Source: Mycoplasmatota bacterium (GTDB lineage: Bacteria; Bacillota_I; Bacilli_A; Izemoplasmatales; Hujiaoplasmataceae). From it: DNA of 45,325 nucleotides. The notes below the pieces were generated by a model that was not told where the DNA came from, made no database searches, and saw only the letters and a list, made by a program, of their open reading frames with translations. The stretch spans positions 1 to 45,325 of the forward strand of contig JAQIBJ010000052.1 of NCBI GenBank assembly GCA_027859085.1, read 5' to 3'. Both the position numbers and the translations under genes were made by a program. Positions 21,960 to 31,045 of the stretch are shown in pieces (position 1 is the first letter of the stretch; each line of letters begins with the position of its first letter).

Positions 21960-23675
21960 TTAATTATCTATTAATTTAAGCAAAGCTTTAGCGGCTGCAT
22001 TAACGCCTTTTGTTTCTTGACCAGTTACTGCTAGTTTTGTATATAGTTCTCCAACAATAATGTCATTATCAAATAGTTGTTTAAACATTCTTTTTAAGAT
22101 TATATCAACTTCATCTTTAAGTTGAACTGGTCCAAAAGGATTGGCAAAATAACTTGTGACTATGCCTAGTTCTGAAGTTGTGCCTTTGGCTTTTCTTTTT
22201 CCTTCTCTAAAAATATCTAAAGCGTCTTCTACTGATTCAAAGAAATGATGAGATATTTGAGAGTCTTCATAGTTATTCGCATAAAATACATAATCAATCT
22301 TATGCTCTTTAGAAATGAATTCATAATCTGCAATTGGTAAAATGATTCTCGCATTATTTCTTTCGGGATTTAAAAAGATTGCCCGGTCAAGTTCTTTATA
22401 AGCGTAACCTGTATCTAAATCATCAAGTCTGATAAATGCGCCTATTTCTGTTCCTTTAGCAAATATTTGATTGTCTCTTTCGTAAAAAACGCCCATATCA
22501 TCAAAGACAACGTTCATTTCCTTAATCTTATCATCAGATATAAATCTAAGTGCTTCAATGGTTTCTGATTTACCAGCACCACTATCGCCTATGATAACGA
22601 TATTTGTCTCTGTATTATTATTTAATATAATATTAATCATCGCACCATGGATTGGTAATTGATTATGTTTGATTTTGTAAAAGTTATGCAAAGTTAATAT
22701 CATCTTCTTCATATAACCAAAGTAATCATTTTCATCAATTCGTGATACATAACCAAAATAGATATCATTTTCTTTATCGATGTATAAAGTTTTATCATCT
22801 TTTGTTTCAGAAGAACCATACACATAAATTAAATTCGGTTTTTCTTGGTTAAAGTATTCTTCAAAAGCAGGTTCAAATAAATTACTAAGAGAAACACCAT
22901 GATGTAAAAAACTTCTATGAAAATATACATAAGCCAATAAATCGCCTACCTTGATAGGAAAGCATAACCAATGTCTTTTGGTTAAATCTAAATCTTTTAC
23001 TTGATTATGATCTATTTCTTGAAAAACGCCACTTCTTGAGTTTGATTTTGAATGTCCGATAAAAGGCGTTCTTATCGCAACTGCATTAATCACATCAATA
23101 TCATAAAGATTACTATAAGCCTCTGGTAAATTATTATGTGAAGGCGAAACAATAAAACCTGCATTGAAACCGCCAGGTGTTTGTCTATAGATATTTATGG
23201 GTCTTATTCGTAACTTATTTACAAGGTTTCTATATAGCCATAAAATATTTTTCCAAAAATTTGTTGTGGTATCAATTAGAATAGAATTATCTGATGTTAC
23301 ATCAGCTATTTGTCTTTGAATGATACCATAACGCTCAAACCCTCGCCAATATGCGTAAAGTTTTTCTGTAAAAAACAATATATCTTTACGATAGTCTGTA
23401 TATTTCTTAAATTCGATTTTTGTTTCAACTAATTCATCAAATGATAGTACCAATAATAACTTATACATCTCAATTAATTCATCTGATGAAGGTATGACAG
23501 TTATTAATCTAAAAAGTGAGCGATCAGAATTTTTAGATATAGATTTAATGAATTTTTCAATAACAATCTTAAAACCATTACTTTCTAAAACTTCAATATT
23601 TGTCTTACATAAATCAACACTTAAATTGACTAAAACACTATGATCATGTATATAAAACGGTCTAATAATTGACAT
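21960..23675 (-). CDS. HPr-kinase/PEPCK-superfamily P-loop protein, 571 aa
   Basis: The C-terminal half holds VIIGDSGAGKSETIEALRF (Walker A, about residues 360-378) and NVVFDDMGVF about 25 residues later. GxSGxGKSE is closer to HPr kinase than to ATP-dependent PEP carboxykinase (GLSGTGKTT). Further motifs NPERNNARIILPI and TSYFANPFGPVQ recall the PEPCK fold. The N-terminal ~300 residues (RQTPGGFNAGFIVSPSH, then RTPFIGHSKSN) are not recognised. The natural substrate is unclear. A cre-like site lies upstream and a uridine kinase gene lies further upstream on the same strand. Confidence 0.6.
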   Translation of the reverse strand: MSIIRPFYIHDHSVLVNLSVDLCKTNIEVLESNGFKIVIEKFIKSISKNSDRSLFRLITVIPSSDELIEMYKLLLVLSFDELVETKIEFKKYTDYRKDILFFTEKLYAYWRGFERYGIIQRQIADVTSDNSILIDTTTNFWKNILWLYRNLVNKLRIRPINIYRQTPGGFNAGFIVSPSHNNLPEAYSNLYDIDVINAVAIRTPFIGHSKSNSRSGVFQEIDHNQVKDLDLTKRHWLCFPIKVGDLLAYVYFHRSFLHHGVSLSNLFEPAFEEYFNQEKPNLIYVYGSSETKDDKTLYIDKENDIYFGYVSRIDENDYFGYMKKMILTLHNFYKIKHNQLPIHGAMINIILNNNTETNIVIIGDSGAGKSETIEALRFISDDKIKEMNVVFDDMGVFYERDNQIFAKGTEIGAFIRLDDLDTGYAYKELDRAIFLNPERNNARIILPIADYEFISKEHKIDYVFYANNYEDSQISHHFFESVEDALDIFREGKRKAKGTTSELGIVTSYFANPFGPVQLKDEVDIILKRMFKQLFDNDIIVGELYTKLAVTGQETKGVNAAAKALLKLIDN

Positions 23676-24053
23676 TATTTTTACCCCTTTTCTTTGAAAC
23701 GGTTCATAAACAATTTAACTAATTATCTCATAATAAAGCCATATAAGCAATTATATAGCCAACTTTTATGAATGTAAACGGTTTTAATGCTTATATAATT
23801 GATACTTTATTTTCAAATGTAAAAAACAATTAGCAAATCATAAATAATGCTAAAAAATAACTTGTTTCTTCTACAATTTTATGAATATTCAATGTTTTAT
23901 TGATGTTAATATTCACTATAATTAACATAACCATTGAATTAATCCGGGGAGTTGCTAAATGTATTTGTGATAAACACTTGTTTGAAGACATATATGATAC
24001 TTTGCAACAAGTGAAAAATTTATAATAAGACTAAAGAGTAGCATTCAATATAT
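23676..24053. other. Gap upstream of the kinase-like gene; cre-like site and possible structured RNA
   Basis: TGTAAACGGTTTTA at 23773-23786 matches the CcpA operator consensus at all but one fixed base. ATATAAGCA (23741-23749) and TGCTTATAT (23788-23796) could pair around it. On the plus strand around 23943-24010 there is a less AT-rich stretch (CCGGGGAGTTGC ... TTTGCAAC) ending in a terminator at 24054-24100, so a small RNA is possible. No ORF is seen. Confidence 0.35.
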
Positions 24054-24100
24054 AAAAAGTTGTTTAGGATTAATTTTAATAATCTTAAACAACTTTTTTT
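24054..24100. terminator. Bidirectional terminator downstream of udk
   Basis: AAAAAGTTGTTTA and TAAACAACTTTTT enclose an inner GATTA/TAATC pairing. T runs occur on both strands. Confidence 0.75.
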
Positions 24101-24122
24101 ATGTAGTTTTAATATACAATGA

Positions 24123-24737
24123 TTACTTATTTAATAAATCAATGATGGTCTTAAAAACCATTTCAATTGCAATAGAATTACGTCCACCTTCAGGAATAAT
24201 TAAATCCGCTTTACTTTTAGATGGTTCAACAAATACTTTATGCATGGGTCTGACTGTTGCTAGATATTGATCTACAACATTGTTTAATGTTCTGTTTCTT
24301 TCATAAACATCTCTATTTAATCTTCTAATAAAACGTATATCATCAGGTGTATCAACAAATATCTTAATATCTAAAAAATTACAAATATCTTCAATGGCTA
24401 AAACTAAAATACCTTCTATTATTAAAACTTTGGATGGCATGACTTTTGTCACTGTCTTTTTTCTTGCATGTGTTACAAAATCATATTCAGGGACATCAAT
24501 TGTTTTATTGTTTTTTAAATCTTCAATATGCTTTGTGAGTAATTCAATATCAAAAGCATTTGGATGATCATAGTTAATCTTTTTTCTTTCTTCTAGTTCT
24601 AATTCAGGAAGATCTGAATAATAATCATCTAATCTAATAATATTGACTTTACCATATTTTTTAGATAAATCTCCCAATTTATTTGCTATCGTTGTTTTTC
24701 CTGAAGCAGTTCCTCCAGCTATTCCAATAATTTTCAT
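24123..24737 (-). CDS. udk: Uridine kinase
   Basis: About 204 residues from ATG 24735-24737, with AAGGA 8 bases upstream. MKIIGIAGGTASGKTTIANK is the Walker A N-terminus; RLDDYYSDLPELELEERKKI and NYDHPNAFDIELL are the uridine-kinase motifs, and VLIIEGILVL the Walker B strand. It phosphorylates uridine and cytidine in pyrimidine salvage. Third gene of a minus-strand run after AhpD-like and DsrE-like genes, 26 bases downstream. Confidence 0.93.
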   Translation of the reverse strand: MKIIGIAGGTASGKTTIANKLGDLSKKYGKVNIIRLDDYYSDLPELELEERKKINYDHPNAFDIELLTKHIEDLKNNKTIDVPEYDFVTHARKKTVTKVMPSKVLIIEGILVLAIEDICNFLDIKIFVDTPDDIRFIRRLNRDVYERNRTLNNVVDQYLATVRPMHKVFVEPSKSKADLIIPEGGRNSIAIEMVFKTIIDLLNK

Positions 24738-24763
24738 AGACACCATCCTTATTTTTATTATAT

Positions 24764-25099
24764 TTAAATTGTTAAAACTTTTGCATCACTTTGTAAAAAT
24801 TCTGTTAATAAAACACCGGTATATAATACGTCAACTCCAATCTTACTTAAACGATCTGAAACACATAAATCATCTGCGCATTTCTTACAAGCATGCACAT
24901 GTATGCCTTTATCTAACATTTGTTTAATATAAGCTTGTATGTTTTTGTTTTCGCTCACAAGTTTTTGTGAAGCACCCCAAATAATGACACTCACTTCATC
25001 CCACCATTTATTTTTTTTTGACGCAAAAACATAAGGGACTAATAATTCCTCAATATCAATAATTGAATCTGTTTTCCATAAAACCACTAATTTATTCAT
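24764..25099 (-). CDS. DsrE-family protein
   Basis: 111 residues. The layout LVVLWKTDSIIDIEELLVPY, VIIWGASQKLVSEN, then HVHACKKCADDLCVSDRLSK and VDVLYTGVLLTEFLQSDAKV is that of DsrE/DsrF-like small proteins, some of which relay sulfur through a conserved cysteine. The sulfur role here is inferred only. Preceded by GAAAGGAAG. Confidence 0.75.
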   Translation of the reverse strand: MNKLVVLWKTDSIIDIEELLVPYVFASKKNKWWDEVSVIIWGASQKLVSENKNIQAYIKQMLDKGIHVHACKKCADDLCVSDRLSKIGVDVLYTGVLLTEFLQSDAKVLTI

Positions 25100-25121
25100 A
25101 TAATCTTCCTTTCATAATAAT

Positions 25122-25652
25122 TTATTCTAATTCAACACCTAAACCATGAACAATTCGATTCACATAATTAAAATATGCAGTTATTTGATTGACATCAAAG
25201 ATCGCTTCATCACTTAAGCCAACACTTCTTAATAGTGAGATGTCATCTTCAATCATTTTATAAGATGTTTTTGTCAGTTTTTCACTATATACACATATGG
25301 CTAAATCTTGTTCATTAAGATTAGCCATTTTATAATCCTTAGCAATTTCTTCCATCAGTTCTCTATTCTCAGTGACATGTACCATGGCTTCACCGTGATG
25401 ATATGCGCAATATGGACATTGATTAGCACTTGATACAACAACACCAATCATTTCTCTTTGTTTGCGACTTAATTCACTTTCACCAAACATAATGGTTTCA
25501 TAAAGCGACATATGCGCTTCTAAAGTTTTAGGTTTAAGACTATGTACCTTTAATACATTGGCTGTCTTTTCACCAGTTCTTTTTTCTGCGGTTTCATAAA
25601 GCAACTTTAAAATTGGGTTATCTTCTTTCTTTATTTCTTTAATCCAAGACAT
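25122..25652 (-). CDS. AhpD-like peroxidase-related protein (carboxymuconolactone decarboxylase family)
   Basis: 176 residues. The active-site motif NQCPYCAYHHGEAM (CxxC with downstream His) is that of AhpD-like disulfide reductases; LSRKQREMIGVVVSSAN precedes it and VNQITAYFNYVNRIVHGLG ends the fold. Probably involved in peroxide defence. First gene of the run with the DsrE-like and udk genes. Confidence 0.85.
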   Translation of the reverse strand: MSWIKEIKKEDNPILKLLYETAEKRTGEKTANVLKVHSLKPKTLEAHMSLYETIMFGESELSRKQREMIGVVVSSANQCPYCAYHHGEAMVHVTENRELMEEIAKDYKMANLNEQDLAICVYSEKLTKTSYKMIEDDISLLRSVGLSDEAIFDVNQITAYFNYVNRIVHGLGVELE

Positions 25653-25751
25653 AGTGACCTCTTTCTACTGATTGTATTTATATACATTTCTAATCATTAA
25701 TAGTATATATTAATTCTTTCTAATTTCAAAAAAAATATAAAATGATATCTT

Positions 25752-25799
25752 TTGACTTAATACCAATATTTTATTATAATGTTAGATGTATTTAACATT
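25752..25799 (+). promoter_or_regulatory. Promoter and operator of the iron permease gene
   Basis: TTGACT (25752-25757), 17 bases, TATAAT (25775-25780). AATGTTA (25778-25784) and TAACATT (25793-25799) form a 7-bp inverted repeat over the expected start of transcription, a candidate site for a metal-responsive repressor. Confidence 0.65.
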
Positions 25800-25815
25800 T
25801 TTGAGGAGGGATATA

Positions 25816-26655
25816 ATGGCTGATTTCTTTCAAGGTTTAGTCATGGGTTTCAGGGAAGGTTTAGAAGCCTTCTTAATTATTGCGATAATGATTCGTTATT
25901 TGAGTCAAGCAAATAAACATGAATATAAAAAACATGTATGGACAGGCGCATCTCTTGGTGTTTTATTGTCTGTAGTCATTGGATTTATATTATTCTTAGT
26001 ATCAAGAGCATTGGGTAACTTAGATTCAATTGCTAAATTATGGGAATCATTCGCTAGTTTTCTAGCTTTGCTACTTGTTTCAACTTTCATTGTTTGGATG
26101 ATCAAAAACGGTTCAAACATGGTCAAAGATATTGAAAACAAAATAGATATTAATTTATCGAAATTCGGTATTATTACTTTATCATTTGTATTAATTGCTA
26201 GAGAAGGTACTGAAATAGCAATCTTTACTTTTGCTGGTAACTATTCATTAATATCAATATTTATCGGAATTTTGGCATCACTTATACTCGTAATATTAAT
26301 CTTCTACTCACTGGTAAAAGTGAATTTAAGAACCATATTTAATATTACCTTGGCATATTTAATCTTACAAGCAGGGTTCTTATTAGGATATTCAATTCAC
26401 GAAGGAATGTCTGCATTTAAAGATTTAGGTTATCTTGCCTCAACAAATCCAATTTTCACAAAACTATTTGATTTATCTTCCACTGTACTAAACCATAAAA
26501 CTGGTATCATCGGAATTCCGTTATATGTCAGTATTGGTTGGTATTCTAAACCAGAAATCATTCAGTTTGTTGTGCAATACACTTACACTGGACTCATGTT
26601 TACATTCTGGTATTTACAAATCAAAAAATCAAGAAACCACCTAAAAAAAGAATAA
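25816..26655 (+). CDS. FTR1-family iron permease
   Basis: About 279 residues from ATG 25816, with GAGGAGGG upstream. Hydrophobic with about seven membrane segments. The two iron-binding REXXE motifs are present: FREGLEAF at residues 12-19 and AREGTEIAIF at about 125. FTR1 permeases move ferric iron, usually with a redox partner; none is adjacent, although a flavodoxin gene converges from the other side. Confidence 0.88.
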   Translation: MADFFQGLVMGFREGLEAFLIIAIMIRYLSQANKHEYKKHVWTGASLGVLLSVVIGFILFLVSRALGNLDSIAKLWESFASFLALLLVSTFIVWMIKNGSNMVKDIENKIDINLSKFGIITLSFVLIAREGTEIAIFTFAGNYSLISIFIGILASLILVILIFYSLVKVNLRTIFNITLAYLILQAGFLLGYSIHEGMSAFKDLGYLASTNPIFTKLFDLSSTVLNHKTGIIGIPLYVSIGWYSKPEIIQFVVQYTYTGLMFTFWYLQIKKSRNHLKKE

Positions 26656-26664
26656 TTATAAAAC

Positions 26665-26699
26665 AGATCACTTCATTTAAATTTGAAGTGATCTATTTA
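26665..26699. terminator. Bidirectional terminator between iron permease and flavodoxin
   Basis: AGATCACTTCA (26665-26675) and TGAAGTGATCT (26684-26694) form a perfect 11-bp stem between convergent genes. Confidence 0.8.
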
Positions 26700-26700
26700 T

Positions 26701-27129
26701 TTAATATAATTCTATCATTTCTTGTATATCTTGTTCTCTTTTGTGTGACTTCCAATTGATTGATTTATGATACCTGACTTCGCCACCTTTAGATTCAATC
26801 GTTTTACGCATTTGTTTTAAGGCTTGTAAGCCTCCTAGCCAAGAAAATCTAAACTGATGTGTCACAAATGTATCAATTGTTATACCTTTTAAATCCTCTA
26901 ATTGATTTAAATATGCTTGCATCACTCTACAGTTTTGAAAAGCATGTACTGGAGATGCAAAGATGATATGCTCATAGCCTTTAATATCTGGCGTTTCTGT
27001 CAAATTAACCTTTTTTTGATAAGGATCATTTGATTCAGATTTCACTTCTAGTAAATCTACATTTTCAAATTTTTTTACAACTGACTCTGTGTTTCCAGTC
27101 TTAGAGTAATAAATAATCGCTTTTTTCAT
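26701..27129 (-). CDS. Flavodoxin-like protein
   Basis: 142 residues. MKKAIIYYSKTGNTESVVKK is the flavodoxin FMN phosphate loop (S/T-x-T-G-x-T), and YEHIIFASPVHAFQNCRVMQ the second FMN-contact region. A small electron carrier or quinone/FMN reductase. Start has TAGGGGGAA upstream. Confidence 0.85.
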   Translation of the reverse strand: MKKAIIYYSKTGNTESVVKKFENVDLLEVKSESNDPYQKKVNLTETPDIKGYEHIIFASPVHAFQNCRVMQAYLNQLEDLKGITIDTFVTHQFRFSWLGGLQALKQMRKTIESKGGEVRYHKSINWKSHKREQDIQEMIELY

Positions 27130-27190
27130 ATTTACATTCCCCCTAATAATCTAATTCAATCATATCATAAAAATAAATAAATATCAGTGT

Positions 27191-30100
27191 TTATAAAGAT
27201 TTTAATTTATTTTTAATTGCTTTAATCACAATTTGTGGATTCTCGTACCATTGCATATGGAATATTCTAAAAACTTCCCAGCCTCTTGCTTTTAAAAACT
27301 TCTCTTGATGAAATAATTCCTTCCGAGAATTTGCATCATCTTCATTGGTCAAATCACAGATAATACCAAGTTTATAAACAGAATTTTCAGGGTCATACAA
27401 TGCTAAATCCAATTTAAACTGACCAATTCCAATGTTTTCATGAATTTCATAATTTAATCTTGATAATTTAGTTCCAATATCACGAACCATTTGAGACATT
27501 AATACTTCTTTGGTTTCTATATCGCTTTTAAACAATTGATTTAAGATTTCTTTTGCTAGGTCTTTTTTCTTACTAGATATGTAATAACAGTATCTCATGA
27601 AGTCTTTTAATAACTTTGGACCTTGTCCAGTTAAATCGTCTACTTTTAATTCCTCTGGATACAAAGATGACACGAAAAAGATTTTTTTCTTAGCTCTGGT
27701 AATTGCCACATTTAAGCGGTTTTGCCCACCTTCATGGTTTAACCAACCAAACCTTCTTTTAACAATTCCATCTATGTCTTTCCCATAACCCATTGAAAAA
27801 ATAATGATGTCTCTTTCATCACCCTGTACATTTTCAATGTTCTTCACAAATAAACTTTGATCTTCGCTATCGTTTTGTCTAAAGAATTCTTTTTCTAATC
27901 GTTTTTGATGCACACTGCGTTTAAACAATAATTCATCAAGTTCATTCATAATCAAATCTCTTTGTGTTGAGTTAAAGGTAATAATCCCCACTGACTCAGT
28001 TTCTTCTTTATCTCTCAATACTTTCTTCAATAAATTAATAACTTCTTTTGCTTCTTGGTTATTTCTTCTGTTTTGGAAAGTACCACCCTTTACATAAATA
28101 TAAGTAATTGGTGGTTCTTTAGGTTCTATCACATTCGGTGAAATAATTAACTTACCATCATAAAAAGCATGATTAGAAAATTCAATTAACTCTTGATAAA
28201 AACTCCGATAATGATAGTTTAATAAAGCTTCTTTATATTTATATCTTGCTAAATCAAGCAAACTCTTCGCATCGTATGAAATATTCTTTAAAATTTCATC
28301 TTCATAAAAATCATCATCTTCATCAATACGGCCCATGCCTAAACTTGAAGGCCTTAATTGTTTTGGATCTCCTGCAATAATTGCTTTTCTGGCCCGAAAT
28401 ATTGAAGGAATTCCTTTTTCAACATACATCTGCGACGCTTCATCAAAAATCACCAAATCAAACATGTTTTGATTTAATGGCACAATTGTAGAGACGACTT
28501 CAGGCGTTAATAACCATATTTTAACATTTGAAAACAACTCTAAATGAAAAATATCGAAAAACGATTTAATACTTGGCAATCGTTGGCTTTCTAAAACTCT
28601 TCTGATATCCATGATTCTTTTGGTGTTTGAAAAAGCAAGTGCATTCTTATACAACTGCATCACAAAAGACTCTTTTGATACTTCTTTTTTCTCTGTCATT
28701 AAGTTATTCAATTCACCCATTTTTTCTTGATACTGATCAATGATGTATAAATGTTTTTGATTCACTGCCTTAAAGTATTCAAGGAATCCTGTGTAATAGG
28801 CATCAAAAATGTATTGTCTGTTTTTATAAGATAGTTCTGAGTAATCAATAAATAAGTCTAAAAACATGATGCTTCTATCGCCAAGTTTAAAGTAATTGGT
28901 TTTTATTTTATTGATTTTCTTGATATTGTTTAATAAATAACTCGCCAATTCTCTATCATTGATAAAAGCTTTGACCATTTTTTTATCAATTGTAGATTTC
29001 TTTGATATGAAATCTAAATGCATTTTAAATCGATTTAAAAAACTTTTTCTTAAACGTCGTTTTTTTAATATCCAAGATTTGTCATAACGTTTATAATATT
29101 CCTCTAAATGATCGACGAACACTTTAAATTCTAATTGAGAACTTCTTGTGATTTTTGTTTCAAGTTTTTTAAACCAATGATAACGCTGATTGAACTTATG
29201 GAATTCTATAAACTCCAATAGTTTTTGATCTTTATCAAAGACATTTTCTAAATGTTCAATATCAGAAAATTTAGGTTTACTTAAAGCGTGGCTTAATACC
29301 TTAAATATTCTCTTTGGTGTGAAATCCATCAATATATCTTTATCTTTAATATACCGATGATATAGTTTATAAATTTTTATATCATCTTTTGTATCTTGAT
29401 ACATCAATTTGATTGCACGGTCAAAATGCAAGGTTAATTGATTGATCTCTTCTTCTAAATGATAAAGATCATTGTTGTGATAACGTTGTGGTTGATTGCC
29501 TGATAGATAAGCATTAAGTTGTTCATAAAACTTACCTTTATTGGAAGCATCATCTAAAAACATGGTGTATTTCGATGCATCCCCTAAACGCGAGTAAATC
29601 ACGTCTAGAGCCACTCTTTTCTCACTGACAACCAAAACATTCTCACCCTTTAAAACTTGATGAGCAATCAAATTAGTAATGGTTTGACTCTTTCCTGTAC
29701 CAGGTGGTCCCCAAATCACAACTTTTCTCTCATGATCAATTAATTCAATCACCTTTTCTTGTGCAAAGTTAATATCATTAATATATGATAACTTTGATTC
29801 ATCAACAGCTTCACTTGAAACATTAATGTCTAAAGGCAACCCTTCTGCGTAAACACTTTGATCATCAATCAATCCTTCTAGTAAATCATTATATCTTTCT
29901 GTCTCTAAAATATCAGCCATGTCTTTTTGAATCATCGATGAATACAATTGAAATCTTCCTAAGGTTATATAAGGTTTAATTTGAAAAACATCTTTTTTCT
30001 GTTTTATAAATTCATCTTTCAAAACATTATTAAAAGATTCAAATTGGTTCAATTTATCATTCTTAATGTCTAAACCATGCTTTTTATAATATGGAATGAT

Positions 30101-30874
30101 AATTGTTTTAATGGTTTGAGGTGATAAATCATAGACCTCAGGCATAGATTCGTCAAAACCAGCATGATTAATCTTAGAAACGGCCAATATTAAATCTCTG
30201 TTTAATACAATGTCTTTATCCTTATCGACTGATAAAATAAATGTTTTCTTATTTCTTTTTAACGTTACCGGTAAATAAGCCAAAGGCGCTTTTATGGTAA
30301 AATTATCTTTTTTATAAACTCCCGTGACATATGGATAAGCAATGTATAAATCATAAGTTCCTGTATCTTTATAAGATTTATTGACTTCACGGTAAAGAAT
30401 AGTCAATAGTTTTCTAATCAATTCATCATCTTTAAATTTAAGTTCTTTTTTCTTGTAAGTTAATATATCAAATAAATCATTGACAGATTCAGTTTGCGTT
30501 AAATCAAAATGCTTCTTTTGAATAATCCTTCCCATGTAAAGTCTGGGATTGGTCCTTGAGATATTAGACAAACGATCTTTATATCGGTCAAGTACTTTTA
30601 AGGCTTGTTTAGAGACTTTAATCGATTTATTTTGTTGATAAACATAACTTTGAATCACATCTAAAAACAGATGAGAATATCGTTCAATAAAATCTCGATC
30701 TAATCCTGATATGGCTAAAAAATCATTAATTCTTAATGGTTTATGTTTGCTCATATCTTTTAAAGCTTCATCACTACAGATAAGCTTTGCTTGACCATGA
30801 TTTAATTGTTTTTCTCTCAATTCATTTCTAATATCTTCTAAACTTTTAAGTAGTTGATAATCTTTTATAACCAT
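27191..30874 (-). CDS. Large SF1 helicase/ATPase with C-terminal endonuclease-like domain
   Basis: 1227 residues. Walker A VIWGPPGTGKSQTITNLIAH at about 385-405, Walker B LVIFDEASQMYVEKGIPS at about 810, motif III AIIAGDPKQLRPS, late helicase motifs NVQGDERDIIIFSMGYG and LNVAITRAKKKIFFVSS at about 1060. The last ~100 residues (LDLALYDPENSVYKLGIICD, then KFLKARGWEVFRIFHMQWYE) look like a Vsr/DUF559-type restriction-endonuclease fold. Such proteins occur both in defence islands and in ordinary genomes; the role here is unknown. No phospholipase-D HKD motif is seen, so it is not a Mokosh-type fusion. Confidence 0.8.
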   Translation of the reverse strand: MVIKDYQLLKSLEDIRNELREKQLNHGQAKLICSDEALKDMSKHKPLRINDFLAISGLDRDFIERYSHLFLDVIQSYVYQQNKSIKVSKQALKVLDRYKDRLSNISRTNPRLYMGRIIQKKHFDLTQTESVNDLFDILTYKKKELKFKDDELIRKLLTILYREVNKSYKDTGTYDLYIAYPYVTGVYKKDNFTIKAPLAYLPVTLKRNKKTFILSVDKDKDIVLNRDLILAVSKINHAGFDESMPEVYDLSPQTIKTIIIPYYKKHGLDIKNDKLNQFESFNNVLKDEFIKQKKDVFQIKPYITLGRFQLYSSMIQKDMADILETERYNDLLEGLIDDQSVYAEGLPLDINVSSEAVDESKLSYINDINFAQEKVIELIDHERKVVIWGPPGTGKSQTITNLIAHQVLKGENVLVVSEKRVALDVIYSRLGDASKYTMFLDDASNKGKFYEQLNAYLSGNQPQRYHNNDLYHLEEEINQLTLHFDRAIKLMYQDTKDDIKIYKLYHRYIKDKDILMDFTPKRIFKVLSHALSKPKFSDIEHLENVFDKDQKLLEFIEFHKFNQRYHWFKKLETKITRSSQLEFKVFVDHLEEYYKRYDKSWILKKRRLRKSFLNRFKMHLDFISKKSTIDKKMVKAFINDRELASYLLNNIKKINKIKTNYFKLGDRSIMFLDLFIDYSELSYKNRQYIFDAYYTGFLEYFKAVNQKHLYIIDQYQEKMGELNNLMTEKKEVSKESFVMQLYKNALAFSNTKRIMDIRRVLESQRLPSIKSFFDIFHLELFSNVKIWLLTPEVVSTIVPLNQNMFDLVIFDEASQMYVEKGIPSIFRARKAIIAGDPKQLRPSSLGMGRIDEDDDFYEDEILKNISYDAKSLLDLARYKYKEALLNYHYRSFYQELIEFSNHAFYDGKLIISPNVIEPKEPPITYIYVKGGTFQNRRNNQEAKEVINLLKKVLRDKEETESVGIITFNSTQRDLIMNELDELLFKRSVHQKRLEKEFFRQNDSEDQSLFVKNIENVQGDERDIIIFSMGYGKDIDGIVKRRFGWLNHEGGQNRLNVAITRAKKKIFFVSSLYPEELKVDDLTGQGPKLLKDFMRYCYYISSKKKDLAKEILNQLFKSDIETKEVLMSQMVRDIGTKLSRLNYEIHENIGIGQFKLDLALYDPENSVYKLGIICDLTNEDDANSRKELFHQEKFLKARGWEVFRIFHMQWYENPQIVIKAIKNKLKSL

Positions 30875-31045
30875 AAGTTTATCCTTTTAAACAAATTTTC
30901 ATCTATAATATAGTATATCAATATTTTCAATCATTTCATAGAATAGAACGATTAAAATATTAAACAATTTAAAATATGTATGATTTAAGTATTAAACTAA
31001 AAATTAATAAGCATTCGTGATACTATATAAACAAGAGGTGATATT

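Noticed and set aside
27191-30874. Mokosh type II defence protein
   Set aside because: No phospholipase-D HKD motif; the C-terminus looks like a Vsr/DUF559-type domain instead.
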